A DNA stretch of 64,000 nt from NCBI RefSeq assembly GCF_003026815.1, contig NZ_PYOG01000021.1, positions 1 through 64,000 of the forward strand, in the 5' to 3' direction. The DNA comes from Photobacterium damselae. GTDB taxonomy: Bacteria; Pseudomonadota; Gammaproteobacteria; Enterobacterales; Vibrionaceae. Under the pieces are notes generated by a model. It saw only the letters and a list, made by a program, of their open reading frames with translations, did no database searches and was not told where the DNA came from. The number at the start of each line of letters is the position of its first letter. The stretch's first letter is position 1. Below are positions 8,613-18,715 of the stretch, one piece after another. The position numbers were made by a program, and so were the translations under genes.

Positions 8613-8993
8613 TTATGGTTTTGCTTGTAACAGTTGCTGATAGCTCATGCCATTAAAGGTGTTTGGATAACCTAAGGCATTAAGTTGTTGTTCGGCAATA
8701 CGAGCTCGTTGGCCAGAACGGCAATAGAGTAGAATTGGACGATCTTTTTCTTTCACTTGAGCTTCAAGTTGAGCGATTTGATCAAAAGGAATATTCATAG
8801 CTGAAGGGAAATGCCCTTGCTTAAATTCAGCCGGAGAGCGCACATCAACAATGACTGTATTAGGTGTTTGCTCTAATTGCCAAAATTCAGCAGGGGTAAC
8901 CTCTTTTGCGGATAAATTTTGGCTACTAAATAAGCCACAGAAAAGGATTCCCATTGTTTTTAAGTGGAAACTAGAGGTAGTAGTTCTATACAT
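8613..8993 (-). CDS. Single-domain rhodanese (PspE-like sulfurtransferase)
   Basis: A 126-residue protein with a short hydrophobic N-terminus (GILFCGLFSS, probably a signal sequence) and one rhodanese domain. DVRSPAEFKQGH and the active-site loop CRSGQR (Cys91) are intact, so sulfurtransferase activity (thiosulfate:cyanide type) is plausible. It resembles periplasmic PspE. Its ATG shares one base with the ppa stop codon (TAATG), indicating coupled translation behind pyrophosphatase. The physiological sulfur acceptor is unknown. Confidence 0.85.
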   Translation of the reverse strand: MYRTTTSSFHLKTMGILFCGLFSSQNLSAKEVTPAEFWQLEQTPNTVIVDVRSPAEFKQGHFPSAMNIPFDQIAQLEAQVKEKDRPILLYCRSGQRARIAEQQLNALGYPNTFNGMSYQQLLQAKP

Positions 8994-9523
8994 TATTTTT
9001 TCTCAGCGCGCTGAAAAGAGGTTTCAATTTCGGCTTTAGCGGCAGTAGCATCAGCCCAACCATCGACCTTAACCCACTTCCCAACTTCAAGCTCTTTGTA
9101 GCGTTCAAAAAACTGAGTGATTTGTGCTTTTAGTAGGGCTGGCAAGTCACCAATATCTTGAATGTGCTCGTACTCTTTACTGACTTTATGATGAGGAACG
9201 GCAATGACTTTGGCATCTTCACCGGATTCATCTGTCATTTTTAGAACACCGACTGGGCGGCATCGTATTACAGAGCCTGGTTGCAGTGGATATGGGGTTG
9301 GGACTAATACATCAACCGGATCGCCATCTAAAGATAAAGTGTGATTGATATAGCCGTAATTACATGGATAAAACATCGGGGCAGACATAAATCGGTCAAC
9401 AAATAGCGCTCCGCTGTCTTTATCGACTTCATACTTGATAGGATCGGCATTGGCTGGGATTTCAATAATGACGTAAATATCATCGGGCAGTGATAGTCCA
9501 GCTGGGACGTGGTTCAAACTCAT
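8993..9523 (-). CDS. ppa: Inorganic pyrophosphatase, soluble family I
   Basis: A 176-residue cytoplasmic Mg-dependent enzyme that hydrolyses pyrophosphate and so drives biosynthetic reactions. The family signature DGDPVDVLV (66-74) contains the metal-binding aspartates, and [18 protein letters not shown] near the N-terminus matches the E. coli enzyme (176 aa). A clear Shine-Dalgarno (AAGGAAAG) precedes the ATG. It is followed, by overlap, by the rhodanese gene. Confidence 0.97.
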   Translation of the reverse strand: MSLNHVPAGLSLPDDIYVIIEIPANADPIKYEVDKDSGALFVDRFMSAPMFYPCNYGYINHTLSLDGDPVDVLVPTPYPLQPGSVIRCRPVGVLKMTDESGEDAKVIAVPHHKVSKEYEHIQDIGDLPALLKAQITQFFERYKELEVGKWVKVDGWADATAAKAEIETSFQRAEKK

Positions 9524-9669
9524 TGGCTTTCCTTACTGTGAGTTAATAAATTGTTACTACGAATTATAAACACAGTTGAACAAAATATCAGCACTCTTAA
9601 CGGAGATACCCAAGTCACTCCAAACTTGGTTTGAAATTTCTTGGGTATCAATATGCGTGACTTTTTGTT

Positions 9670-10680
9670 TTATTCGCAATAGCGTTCTAGATAGTCTTCC
9701 ACCTGTTTAACCATATTTTTAGAGCCAACAAAAAATGGTACACGTTGGTGAAGTTCTTGTGGTTTCAGATCTAATATACGATTGATACCATCTGATGCAC
9801 ATCCCCCTGCTTGTTCAACAATAAATGCCATCGGATTGCACTCATACAGTAATCGCAATTTGCCGTTAGGATGAGTCAAGGTACTTGGGTAGAGATAAAT
9901 CCCCCCTTTTAATAGGTTGCGATGAAAGTCTGCGACGAGAGAGCCGATATAGCGAGAGGTATAAGGGCGATTATGTTCGGGTGTATTCTCTTGGCAGAAC
10001 TTAATGTACTGTTTAATGCCTTGCGGAAAACGGATGTAGTTACCTTCGTTAATGGAGTAAATGGTGCCATTAACTGGAATTTGCATATTTTCATGAGAGA
10101 GACAAAATACGCCCAAAGATGGGTCATAGGTAAAACCATGAACACCATTTCCTGTGGTATAGACCAACATTGTGGAAGAACCGTAGATGACATATCCTGC
10201 CGCAACTTGTTGATGACCCGGTTGAAGGAAGTCTTCTTGGGTTGGTGGGGTGCCAATAGGAGAGACTCGGCGGTAAATAGAGAAGATGGTGCCAACAGAG
10301 ACATTAACATCAATATTAGATGAGCCATCTAACGGATCCATCAATACCACGTATTTCGCATTACGATTAAGCTCTTTGTTAAACGCAACTGCTTCATCTT
10401 CTTCTTCACTTGCAACACCACACACTTGATCTCGTGCTTCTAGTGCCGCTTTAAATTTGTCATTGGCATAGACATCGAGTTTTTGTTGCTGCTCTCCTTG
10501 TATATTTTCAGCACCCACGGCTCCTGTGATATCAACAAGACCGGCTTTATTAATTTCGCGGTTAACGATCTTTGCTGCTAGTTTAATTGAGCCTAGTAAG
10601 GAGGAGAGTTCACCGCTGGCGTGGGGAAAATCATTTTGTTTTTCAACAATGAATTCGCCAAGCGTTCGAATGTCAGACAT
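9670..10680 (-). CDS. fbp: Fructose-1,6-bisphosphatase class I
   Basis: A 336-residue gluconeogenic enzyme. The metal-binding motif [10 protein letters not shown] is at 115-124, with EEED at 92-95 and a C-terminal substrate-site region ([20 protein letters not shown]). The ATG at 10680 is chosen because AAGGA lies 7 bp upstream and because MSDIRTL aligns with family N-termini; the ATG at 10695 would add five residues and lacks a Shine-Dalgarno. It is divergent from mpl. Confidence 0.96.
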   Translation of the reverse strand: MSDIRTLGEFIVEKQNDFPHASGELSSLLGSIKLAAKIVNREINKAGLVDITGAVGAENIQGEQQQKLDVYANDKFKAALEARDQVCGVASEEEDEAVAFNKELNRNAKYVVLMDPLDGSSNIDVNVSVGTIFSIYRRVSPIGTPPTQEDFLQPGHQQVAAGYVIYGSSTMLVYTTGNGVHGFTYDPSLGVFCLSHENMQIPVNGTIYSINEGNYIRFPQGIKQYIKFCQENTPEHNRPYTSRYIGSLVADFHRNLLKGGIYLYPSTLTHPNGKLRLLYECNPMAFIVEQAGGCASDGINRILDLKPQELHQRVPFFVGSKNMVKQVEDYLERYCE

Positions 10681-10917
10681 AGATAATCCTTGCATCCTAT
10701 TGTCATTAAGGGAGAAATCTCAGGTACAATAAGGATAGACTTTATTTTGATACACTGAGTTTTCACAGTTTGATGTTCTCGTATTTCCAGCCATGCTTTT
10801 ACTGCATTATTGTTATCCGCTGGAGATATAACAAATTGTATGAAAAGATCTTTTTTATGGTAACGAAGTAACGCAAAAGCGTGAAAAATGCCAAGATTTG
10901 TGAGGGAGATAGCAGAT

Positions 10918-12273
10918 ATGCATATCCATATTTTAGGTATTTGCGGTACGTTTATGGGTGGCGCTGCCATTCTTGCTCGTCAACTCGGCCATAAGGTAAC
11001 GGGCTGTGATGCGAATGTGTATCCACCGATGAGTACTTTATTGGAATCGCAAGGGATCGAGATTATTCAAGGCTACGATCCTAGTCAACTGGATCCAGCC
11101 CCCGATCTTGTTGTGATTGGTAATGCGATGAGCCGTGGCAACCCATGTGTTGAATACGTCCTAAATCATAATCTTCGCTACACTTCTGGCCCGCAGTGGC
11201 TACAAGAGTTTTTATTGCATGACCGCTGGGTGATGGCTGTTTCGGGTACGCACGGTAAAACAACCACAGCAAGTATGCTCGCGTGGATCTTAGAAGATTG
11301 TGGCTATAACCCAGGCTTTTTAGTCGGTGGTGTATTGGGGAACTTTGGTGTTTCGGCGCGTTTAGGCGAGAGCATGTTTTTTGTGGTCGAAGCGGATGAG
11401 TATGACAGTGCTTTCTTTGATAAGCGTTCTAAGTTTGTTCATTACCACCCTCGAACTCTGATCATGAATAACCTTGAGTTTGATCATGCTGATATTTTTG
11501 ATGATCTCAAATCGATTCAGCGCCAATTTCACCATCTGGTACGAACGGTTCCGGGTAATGGTCGTATCCTTGCTCCTCATGGCGTTGCCGCAATAGATGA
11601 AACGCTTGAAATGGGATGTTGGAGTGAGTTGGAATACATAGGTGGTGATGGCCATTGGCAGGCTGAAAAGCTTATGGCTGATGGCAGTCAATTTTCTGTT
11701 TTGCTTGATGGGGAAAAGGTTGGCGTAGTGAATTGGCCTTTGGTTGGCGATCACAATGTCAATAATGCTTTAATGGCGATAGCTGCTGCTCGACATGTTG
11801 GTGTGACCCCAGATCTTGCATGTGAAGCTTTGGGTAATTTTATTAACACTAAACGCCGCTTGGAATTAAAAGGCGAAGTGAATGGAGTGAAGGTCTATGA
11901 CGATTTCGCCCATCATCCAACAGCTATTGAGTTAACGTTAGGTGGCCTTCGAGCTAAAGTAGGAGCTGATGCTCGCATTCTGGCTGTGCTTGAGCCTCGT
12001 TCTAACACCATGAAGTTGGGTGTTCATAAAGATGATCTTGCACCATCGCTGCAGGCAGCAGATGAAGTCTTTTTGTTCCAGCCAAATAATATTCCATGGT
12101 CAGTTAGCGATATTGCTAATCAGTGTTCACAGCCTGCTTTTACAAATGATGATCTTGATGGCTTAGTGGCGGAGATCTGTGCTCATGCGAAAGAGGGCGA
12201 TACTATCTTAGTAATGAGTAATGGCGGATTTGGTGGTATTCACGATAAGTTATTGGCTAAACTAGGACAATAG
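10918..12273 (+). CDS. mpl: UDP-N-acetylmuramate:L-alanyl-gamma-D-glutamyl-meso-diaminopimelate ligase
   Basis: A 451-residue Mur ligase that reattaches the recycled murein tripeptide to UDP-MurNAc. MHIHILGICGTFMGG opens a Rossmann-like domain, the ATP-binding loop GTHGKTTT is at 110-117, and DDFAHHPTAIE marks the C-terminal ligase domain. The ATG at 10918 follows GGGAGA and fits E. coli Mpl (457 aa); the upstream ATG at 10888 would add ten non-conserved residues. ubiX follows 21 bp later, as in other Vibrionaceae. Confidence 0.95.
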   Translation: MHIHILGICGTFMGGAAILARQLGHKVTGCDANVYPPMSTLLESQGIEIIQGYDPSQLDPAPDLVVIGNAMSRGNPCVEYVLNHNLRYTSGPQWLQEFLLHDRWVMAVSGTHGKTTTASMLAWILEDCGYNPGFLVGGVLGNFGVSARLGESMFFVVEADEYDSAFFDKRSKFVHYHPRTLIMNNLEFDHADIFDDLKSIQRQFHHLVRTVPGNGRILAPHGVAAIDETLEMGCWSELEYIGGDGHWQAEKLMADGSQFSVLLDGEKVGVVNWPLVGDHNVNNALMAIAAARHVGVTPDLACEALGNFINTKRRLELKGEVNGVKVYDDFAHHPTAIELTLGGLRAKVGADARILAVLEPRSNTMKLGVHKDDLAPSLQAADEVFLFQPNNIPWSVSDIANQCSQPAFTNDDLDGLVAEICAHAKEGDTILVMSNGGFGGIHDKLLAKLGQ

Positions 12274-12294
12274 TCACGAAGCTAAGGATAAACC

Positions 12295-12915
12295 ATGAGA
12301 GATAAGCGCATTACTTTAGCCTGGACCGGAGCCTCTGGTGCCCCTTATGGTCTACGGTTATTGCAATCACTGTTGGCCGCTGAGTTTGAAGTCTATTTAT
12401 TGATCTCATCGGCTGCTCGCGTTGTGCTGGCAACCGAACATGGTTTAAAGCTGTCTGCCAATCCTGAAATTGCGAAATCCCAATTAGTGGAGCATCTCGC
12501 TTGTGAGGCTCATTTTCTTCATGTATGTGGTAAAGACGATTGGTTCTCGCCGGTCGCTTCTGGATCTGCCGCTCCCAAACAGATGGTGGTATGTCCATGT
12601 TCTGCTGGGTGTGTGGCTGCAATAGCTCATGGCATGTCTGACAATTTGTTAGAGCGTGCTGCGGATGTTGTACTAAAAGAGCGCGGGCAATTACTGCTGG
12701 TGGTGCGAGAGACTCCATTTTCAACGTTACATCTTGAAAATATGCTTAAACTATCGCAAATGGGCGTCACAATAATGCCCGCCGCACCGGGGTTTTACCA
12801 TCAGCCACAATCGATTGAGGATTTAATTGATTTTATGGTGGCAAGAATTCTCGATCACTTACAGATTGAGCAAAAGTTAGTACCTCGCTGGGGATATGAT
12901 AATCGTCAATCCTAG
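12295..12915 (+). CDS. ubiX: Flavin prenyltransferase UbiX
   Basis: A 206-residue flavoprotein that prenylates FMN to make the cofactor of the ubiquinone-pathway decarboxylase UbiD. The N-terminal [14 protein letters not shown] is the FMN-binding loop; [16 protein letters not shown] and [17 protein letters not shown] are family landmarks. It lies in one operon with mpl and ends just before a bidirectional terminator. Confidence 0.94.
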   Translation: MRDKRITLAWTGASGAPYGLRLLQSLLAAEFEVYLLISSAARVVLATEHGLKLSANPEIAKSQLVEHLACEAHFLHVCGKDDWFSPVASGSAAPKQMVVCPCSAGCVAAIAHGMSDNLLERAADVVLKERGQLLLVVRETPFSTLHLENMLKLSQMGVTIMPAAPGFYHQPQSIEDLIDFMVARILDHLQIEQKLVPRWGYDNRQS

Positions 12916-12928
12916 TCTCTCATCCTAA

Positions 12929-12970
12929 TAAAAAATGGCCTGTTATATTATCGATAACGGGCCATTTTTA
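12929..12970. terminator. Bidirectional terminator between ubiX and the TRAP permease
   Basis: AAAAATGGCC with inner TGTTAT pairs with ATAACG and GGCCATTTTT, and there are A/T runs on both sides. It is placed between convergent genes and can serve both strands. Confidence 0.85.
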
Positions 12971-13008
12971 TATCAGTTAACAAATACTCTTACCCATATT
13001 ATGGTGCT

Positions 13009-15579
13009 TTAAATAGTAAGAGCTCGACGTCGATGATTCCAAGCCAATAAACTTAGAATAAAGAGCACCGGAATAAATACCCACTCTTTCATTGGCCTTG
13101 GATTTGGTACACTTATCGATTGAATCTGCCAATCAAAATCAATTCCTACCGCTTCGGCCGGACTTGCAAAATCGACCATATCAACCCAGATTGTGTTCTC
13201 TTCTTGGCGCAGATTTAATCCGGTCGATTGAATTCGTTGTTGCGCTGTTTCTGCTTTATCATCAAAGGGTAATAAGACATGTTTACTGACTTCTTTTCCT
13301 TCGAGATTGATACCTGTGACTTGCAGTTCTATTGGTGAGCCTATCGGTAGATTTGCAACGACTTGCTCAATATTTTTCCCAGGTAAAATGTTTTTTGCTG
13401 GATAGATTTGATCCCACCAAAATCCAGGCCTAAAAAGTGAAAAAGTAATCACCAGTAGGGCGATAACTTCCCACCATTTTGTTTTCGTTAACCACCACCC
13501 TTGAGTGGCGACTGAGAACGTAAGCATGGCTAAGATTGCAGAAATAACGGTAAGTAAAAGATGCCACCAAGAATCGATATTGAGCAATAACAGCTGAGTA
13601 TTAAAGATAAACATAAATGGCAAAATCGCAGTACGGATATCATAGGTAAAGCCTTGGATACCGGTTTTTATTGGGTCTGATTTGGCAATTGCTGCTGCGG
13701 CAAAGGCGGCCAAACCAACCGGAGGGGTATCATCGGCTAAAATACCAAAATAGAACACAAACAGGTGCACTGCGATCAACGGAATGATCAAACCGTGTTG
13801 TGCTCCTAGGGTTACGATCACGGGAGCCATTAATGTTGAAACGACAATATAGTTAGCTGTTGTTGGCAGTCCCATACCTAAAATTAAACTGATCACTGCG
13901 GTAAATATCAACATTAATAAGATATTGCCACCAGAGATAAACTCAACAAAATCAGTCATAACCAGACCAATTCCCGTTAATGTCACTACGCCAACAATGA
14001 TTCCTGCTGCCGCTGTGGCTACACCTATCCCTATCATATTGCGAGCCCCTGATATCAGGCTAGCAATGAGATCTTGACCTCCTTGTGCGAATGCTTGAGA
14101 AAGCGTTTGTTCTTGAGTAAAGAGAGCCAATAGTGGTCTTTGCGTTAGTAAAATAAAGATCATAAAGACGGTTGCCCAAAACGCAGATAAGCCAGGTGAG
14201 AAGCGTTCAACCGTGAGACACCAAACTAAAACAACAATAGGCAATAAAAAGTAAAGCCCGGATTTTAGTGTTGGTAAAGGATCGGGGACATAGGTCAGCT
14301 CTTGGTTGGGATCTTCTAATAAATGATCTTGATAGCAGGCGGCCAGTTTGATGAGCAGCACATAAGCAATGAGTAAGGCGATAGTAATCATCGGGGTTGC
14401 TAAGACGCCAAATACTGTTTTTGTCCAGCCAATACCGTAGTAGACTGCGGCACTTATTACGAGAAAGAGTAAAATAGTGAAAATAAAAGAGAGCAGCTTT
14501 TGAGCCATACTGGGCTGATGTTTGCGAGGTAACCCTGACATATTGGCTTTACAGGCTTCTAAGTGGACGATGTACAGCAGTGCGATATAGGAAATAGCAG
14601 CAGGTAAGATCGCCGCTTTAATCACTTCGACATAAGAAATACCAACATATTCCACCATTAAAAAAGCAGCTGCTCCCATAATAGGGGGGGTCAATTGACC
14701 GTTGGTTGAGGCTGCTACTTCGACAGCTCCTGCCTTAGTGCCGGGAAAACCGACTCGTTTCATCAAGGGAATAGTAAAGGTTCCCGTTGTAACCACATTG
14801 GCAATTGATGAGCCAGAAACTAACCCTGAGAGGCCAGATGCGACAACAGCGGCCTTGGCGGGGCCTCCTTTCATATGCCCTAAGAGAGAGAACGCAAGTT
14901 TAATAAAATAGGCTCCAGCTCCCGCTTTTTCTAACATAGCTCCGAATAACACAAACAAGAAAACAAATGAGGTTGAGACTCCTAATGCAACACCATAGAC
15001 CCCTTCTGTGGTGAGCCAAAGATGAGACATGGCTTTGTTTAAGCTCGCCCCTTTATGTGCAATGACATCGGGCATGTGAGGACCGGCAAAGGTATAAGTT
15101 AAAAAGATGGCTGCAACGACCATTAAAGGTGGACCTAAAGTACGACGAGTGGCTTCAAGTAATAAGATCATTCCAGTACAAGCGATATAGATATCAGGTG
15201 TCGTTGGCGCTCCAGATCGCTCCGCTAATTGTTGATAGAAAATAAATAGGTAGCATGCAGAAAAACTTCCTGCAAAAGCAAATAGCCAGTCGAGTAGTGG
15301 GATTTGATCTCGTGCTGAGTGCTTAAATGCAGGATAAGCCGTAAAGGCTAAGAACATGGCAAAGCTTAGATGGATTGCTCGGGCTTGAGTATCATTAAAA
15401 ATGCCGACATTAAAAATAAAGGGAAGAGGTGAGGCATACCAAAGTTGAAATAGAGACCAGCAAAGAGCAATAGAAAGTAATATTTTTCCCGCTAACCCAG
15501 ACGGGGTACGGGCTCCAGTATCGGACTGAGCGACTAAGTCTTCAACATGTTGTGCTGTATGATTTTTCTCTGTCTTCAT
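13009..15579 (-). CDS. TRAP transporter fused permease (4TM/12TM, TAXI type) with DUF3394-like tail
   Basis: About 856 residues and many membrane segments. The small DctQ-like and large DctM-like permeases are fused, the arrangement known as the TRAP 4TM/12TM fusion. Typical loops are GLSGLVSGSSIANVVTTG, TPPIMGAAAFLMVEY and GMGLPTTANYIV. After the last transport helices, a non-membrane region (about 715-835), followed by one more helix, resembles the DUF3394 extension seen in some marine TRAP permeases. The ATG at 15579 has AAGGA upstream; the TTG at 15582 is less likely. It is driven by ion gradients; the substrate cannot be told from sequence. Confidence 0.93.
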   Translation of the reverse strand: MKTEKNHTAQHVEDLVAQSDTGARTPSGLAGKILLSIALCWSLFQLWYASPLPFIFNVGIFNDTQARAIHLSFAMFLAFTAYPAFKHSARDQIPLLDWLFAFAGSFSACYLFIFYQQLAERSGAPTTPDIYIACTGMILLLEATRRTLGPPLMVVAAIFLTYTFAGPHMPDVIAHKGASLNKAMSHLWLTTEGVYGVALGVSTSFVFLFVLFGAMLEKAGAGAYFIKLAFSLLGHMKGGPAKAAVVASGLSGLVSGSSIANVVTTGTFTIPLMKRVGFPGTKAGAVEVAASTNGQLTPPIMGAAAFLMVEYVGISYVEVIKAAILPAAISYIALLYIVHLEACKANMSGLPRKHQPSMAQKLLSFIFTILLFLVISAAVYYGIGWTKTVFGVLATPMITIALLIAYVLLIKLAACYQDHLLEDPNQELTYVPDPLPTLKSGLYFLLPIVVLVWCLTVERFSPGLSAFWATVFMIFILLTQRPLLALFTQEQTLSQAFAQGGQDLIASLISGARNMIGIGVATAAAGIIVGVVTLTGIGLVMTDFVEFISGGNILLMLIFTAVISLILGMGLPTTANYIVVSTLMAPVIVTLGAQHGLIIPLIAVHLFVFYFGILADDTPPVGLAAFAAAAIAKSDPIKTGIQGFTYDIRTAILPFMFIFNTQLLLLNIDSWWHLLLTVISAILAMLTFSVATQGWWLTKTKWWEVIALLVITFSLFRPGFWWDQIYPAKNILPGKNIEQVVANLPIGSPIELQVTGINLEGKEVSKHVLLPFDDKAETAQQRIQSTGLNLRQEENTIWVDMVDFASPAEAVGIDFDWQIQSISVPNPRPMKEWVFIPVLFILSLLAWNHRRRALTI

Positions 15580-15653
15580 CAAAACATCCTTATGATGGCA
15601 GCAGAAAGTAAGCCAATATCCTATGGCTTATAACAAGATCTACGAGATAAAAA

Positions 15654-15683
15654 GTAAGCGCACACTTTCAAGTATGCGCTTGG
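15654..15683 (-). terminator. Attenuator-like hairpin between TRAP binding protein and permease
   Basis: The stem AAGCGCA-ACTT/AAGT-TGCGCTT, read on the minus strand, is followed by ACTTTTTA. It lies in the 109-bp gap between the two transporter genes. Partial termination here would make more binding protein than permease, a common design in transporter operons. The termination role is inference. Confidence 0.7.
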
Positions 15684-15688
15684 GCTTA

Positions 15689-16660
15689 TTATTCTTTAGG
15701 AAGTAGTCCCGCTTCTTTGTAATAGCGAATTGCGCCTGGGTGTAGTGGAATAGAGATACCGTTTTTTACCATATCTTGAGGTTTTAAATGGGCAAAGGCA
15801 GGATGGAGTCGTTTGAATGTATCAAAATTTTCAAACACGGCTTTGGTTAAAGCATAAACTGCATCATCAGAGACATCGGTGCTGGTCACGAGAGTTGCAG
15901 CCACACCAAAGCTTTCTACATCATCATTTCCTTGGTACATATTGCCCGGAACTTCTGTTGCCGTATAATATGGATTATCAGCAATGATCTTTTCGATCGC
16001 CTCACCAGTAACTGGGATCAATTTTGCATTACACGATGTAGTGGCTTCTTTAATCGACCCATTTGGGTGACCAACCATGTAAATAAAGGCATCAATTTTA
16101 TTGTCGCACAGGGCTTGCGAACGCTCAGAACCTTTTAGCTCAGAAGCTAATTTAAAATCCTTTTCAGTCCAGCCAAGGGCATCCATAACAACGCCCATAG
16201 TAGCGCGATCTCCTGAGCCTGGATTACCTATATTGACCCGTTTCCCTTTAAGATCTGCAAGGGTTTTAATGCCAGAATCAGCACGGGCGATAATGTTAAA
16301 GGGTTCGGTATGGATGGAGAAAACTGCACGAAGTTTTGGATATGGGCCTTGTTCTTTAAACTTACTACTACCGTTATAGCCATGATATTGCCAATCTGAC
16401 TGAACCACTCCAAAATCTAACTCACCACTGCGTAGGGTATTTATGTTATAGATGGATCCCCCCGTTGATTCAACAGAACAACGGATATTGTGATCTTTTC
16501 GATCTTTATTAACGAGTTTGCAGATTGCACCGCCTGTTGGGTAATAGACACCCGTTACTGAACCGGTACCTATGGTAATAAACTCTTGCGCACTGGCTTG
16601 ACCGGCCAATAACAGGGTTGCAGCAATCGCGCTACTGGAGATAAGTGTTTTTAATGCCAT
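15689..16660 (-). CDS. TAXI-family TRAP transporter solute-binding protein
   Basis: A 323-residue periplasmic protein with a signal peptide cleaved near GQASA-QEF. The family features are TIGTGSVTGVYYPTGGAICKLVN after the signal, ESTGGSIYNINTLRSGELDFGVVQSDW, and LKGKRVNIGNPGSGDRATM. TAXI proteins deliver solutes (glutamate or other acids in characterised cases) to fused TRAP permeases. The permease gene lies directly downstream. The ligand is not predictable here. The Shine-Dalgarno is AGGGA. Confidence 0.94.
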   Translation of the reverse strand: MALKTLISSSAIAATLLLAGQASAQEFITIGTGSVTGVYYPTGGAICKLVNKDRKDHNIRCSVESTGGSIYNINTLRSGELDFGVVQSDWQYHGYNGSSKFKEQGPYPKLRAVFSIHTEPFNIIARADSGIKTLADLKGKRVNIGNPGSGDRATMGVVMDALGWTEKDFKLASELKGSERSQALCDNKIDAFIYMVGHPNGSIKEATTSCNAKLIPVTGEAIEKIIADNPYYTATEVPGNMYQGNDDVESFGVAATLVTSTDVSDDAVYALTKAVFENFDTFKRLHPAFAHLKPQDMVKNGISIPLHPGAIRYYKEAGLLPKE

Positions 16661-16841
16661 TGTTGTCCCTTCCTATTATGGTTCGTTTCCATGTGAAATA
16701 GCGTATGAGATCGCAATTGATCTTATGGACAGAATAATAGCAAAAAAACCTTAAAAGTTAAAAAAAGGTTAACAAATTGGAAATTAGAAAGGGAGTAAAA
16801 GGAAGGGTAAAGGAGGAGTGGTTTCCTCCTCTACAAAGCAG

Positions 16842-17312
16842 TTAGTGTGCGTATTCAAATAGCTCACAAACAGAATCGTACAGTTCTTCTGTTGTTGTTG
16901 AATTAGTTGGAGTAATGAAAATCGTATCATCACCAGCAACAACACCAAGAATACCCTCAGCTTTGCCTAATGAGTCAAGTAAACGCGCGATAACTTGAGC
17001 CGCACCAGGACCAGTATGAATAACAACTAAAGCTGAGTTGTAGCCCACTTCCATCACAAGCTCTTTTAGCGGGCTTGTTGTTGTTGGAACACCAAGCTCA
17101 ATAGGAAGGCAGTACACCATTTCCATTTTAGCGTTGCGTGTACGTACCGCACCAAACTTAGTTAGCATGCGCGATACTTTAGACTGGTTAATATTGTCAA
17201 ATCCTTGAGCTTTTAACGCGTCGACAATTTCGCCCTGAGAGCTGAATTTTTCTTCTTTTAGAATAGCTTTAAAAGCACGAACTAGGCGTTCTTGTTTATC
17301 TGAATTTCGCAT
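16842..17312 (-). CDS. argR: Arginine repressor ArgR
   Basis: 156 residues. The N-terminal winged-helix domain (1-75) includes [31 protein letters not shown] features, and the C-terminal oligomerisation and arginine-binding domain includes [15 protein letters not shown] and GDDTIFI. It represses arginine biosynthesis genes as a hexamer when arginine is bound. It is divergent from mdh, the classic gammaproteobacterial arrangement. The Shine-Dalgarno is weak (AAGAATT). Confidence 0.96.
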   Translation of the reverse strand: MRNSDKQERLVRAFKAILKEEKFSSQGEIVDALKAQGFDNINQSKVSRMLTKFGAVRTRNAKMEMVYCLPIELGVPTTTSPLKELVMEVGYNSALVVIHTGPGAAQVIARLLDSLGKAEGILGVVAGDDTIFITPTNSTTTEELYDSVCELFEYAH

Positions 17313-17684
17313 AAGTAATTCTTATATATCAGGATGAGATACCGTATTTTTGCATAGACTTCTAGCTGCAAGCAAACGAAGTTCATGCAAATTGGTATGT
17401 CTATCACCCTTATGATTAGGATTAGATACTAGGTGGTATAGACCAAAAGAGTGAAATAGTATAGCAAAATTTATGCAAAATATGCTTTCTAGCTATACCA
17501 AAACCATATAGGAAGTAGTGCTATTAAGTTGTTTATTTTCGCATTTTTATTCGGATTATGCGTGACTTCGCAAAGCTGATCGCTATAGATTGTATTTATT
17601 TAAGCCTTGCTATACCGTTTTTGTCAGTTGTTATATTTGATTTTTAGGTCTGAAAAAATACTTCTATCGGAAAGGAGAACGAAT
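17313..17684. promoter_or_regulatory. Divergent argR/mdh intergenic control region
   Basis: 372 bp without a gene. It must hold the promoters of both argR and mdh. A possible ARG box lies at 17540-17553, agreeing with TGAATWWWWATTCA at 11 of 14 positions by my alignment. A sequence rich in TTTATGCAAAATATGC repeats lies near 17470. ArgR autoregulation is likely from family knowledge; the exact sites are weakly supported. Confidence 0.4.
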
Positions 17685-18623
17685 ATGAAAGTGGCTGTTA
17701 TTGGTGCTGCTGGTGGTATTGGACAAGCACTAGCTCTACTACTAAAAAATCGCCTACCAGCAGGCTCTGATCTTGCTTTATATGATATTGCACCAGTAAC
17801 GCCTGGTGTGGCAGCAGATCTAAGCCATATCCCTACGCCAGTATCCATTAAAGGTTATGCCGGTGAGGATCCAACACCTGCATTAGAAGGTGCTGACGTG
17901 GTTCTTATCTCTGCAGGTGTTGCCCGTAAGCCGGGGATGGATCGTTCGGATCTATTTAATGTTAACGCAGGTATTGTTAAATCACTGGCTGAGAAAATTG
18001 CTGTGGTTTGTCCAAATGCTTGTGTTGGGATTATCACAAACCCTGTTAATACGACAGTTGCTATTGCTGCAGAAGTATTAAAGAAAGCAGGTGTGTACGA
18101 TAAGCGTAAATTATTTGGGATTACAACACTGGATGTGATTCGTTCTGAAACGTTTGTTGCTGAACTAAAAGGCAAAGCACCATGTGATATCCGTGTACCA
18201 GTAATTGGTGGTCACTCTGGTGTAACCATTTTGCCTTTATTATCGCAAGTTGAAGGTGTTGAGTTTACTGAAGAAGAAGTGCAAGCGCTGACACCTCGTA
18301 TTCAAAATGCGGGTACCGAAGTTGTTGAAGCTAAAGCGGGCGGTGGTTCTGCAACACTTTCTATGGGTCAAGCGGCTTGTCGTTTTGGTCTTGCTTTAGT
18401 GCGTGCTCTGCAAGGTGAGCACGGTGTGGTTGAATGTGCTTATGTTGAAGGCAATGGTGAGCATGCACGTTTCTTCGCACAACCTGTTCTACTTGGTAAA
18501 GACGGTATTGAAGAGGTGATGGACTACGGCACTTTAAGCGCGTTTGAACAACAAGCGCTAGAGAGCATGTTAGACACATTGCGTGGTGATATTGCTATTG
18601 GCGAAGAGTTCGCTGCGAAATAA
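17685..18623 (+). CDS. mdh: Malate dehydrogenase
   Basis: A 312-residue NAD-dependent TCA-cycle enzyme. [16 protein letters not shown] is the Rossmann dinucleotide loop, [14 protein letters not shown] contains substrate-binding arginines, and VIGGHSG contains the catalytic histidine. An AAAGGAGA Shine-Dalgarno fixes the ATG at 17685. The length equals E. coli Mdh (312). It is monocistronic, with a terminator following. Confidence 0.98.
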   Translation: MKVAVIGAAGGIGQALALLLKNRLPAGSDLALYDIAPVTPGVAADLSHIPTPVSIKGYAGEDPTPALEGADVVLISAGVARKPGMDRSDLFNVNAGIVKSLAEKIAVVCPNACVGIITNPVNTTVAIAAEVLKKAGVYDKRKLFGITTLDVIRSETFVAELKGKAPCDIRVPVIGGHSGVTILPLLSQVEGVEFTEEEVQALTPRIQNAGTEVVEAKAGGGSATLSMGQAACRFGLALVRALQGEHGVVECAYVEGNGEHARFFAQPVLLGKDGIEEVMDYGTLSAFEQQALESMLDTLRGDIAIGEEFAAK

Positions 18624-18646
18624 TTAACGCGCGCTCCCATATACAG

Positions 18647-18683
18647 AAAGCCCCAACGAGAATGTATCGTGGGGCTTTTTTTT
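18647..18683 (+). terminator. mdh terminator
   Basis: AAAGCCCC-ACGA pairs with TCGT-GGGGCTTT and is followed by a long T run. It lies 24 bp after mdh. Confidence 0.9.
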
Positions 18684-18715
18684 CGTTAAGAGTATTACGG
18701 TGGCAAAAGAGGATC

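Noticed and set aside
9909..10328. Long overlapping frames inside fbp on both strands (139 and 133 codons)
   Set aside because: fbp itself has intact catalytic motifs throughout this stretch; the others are shadow frames in a conserved gene.
11362..11754. 130-codon minus-strand frame within mpl
   Set aside because: It is antisense to conserved Mur-ligase sequence, with no start signal or recognisable domain.
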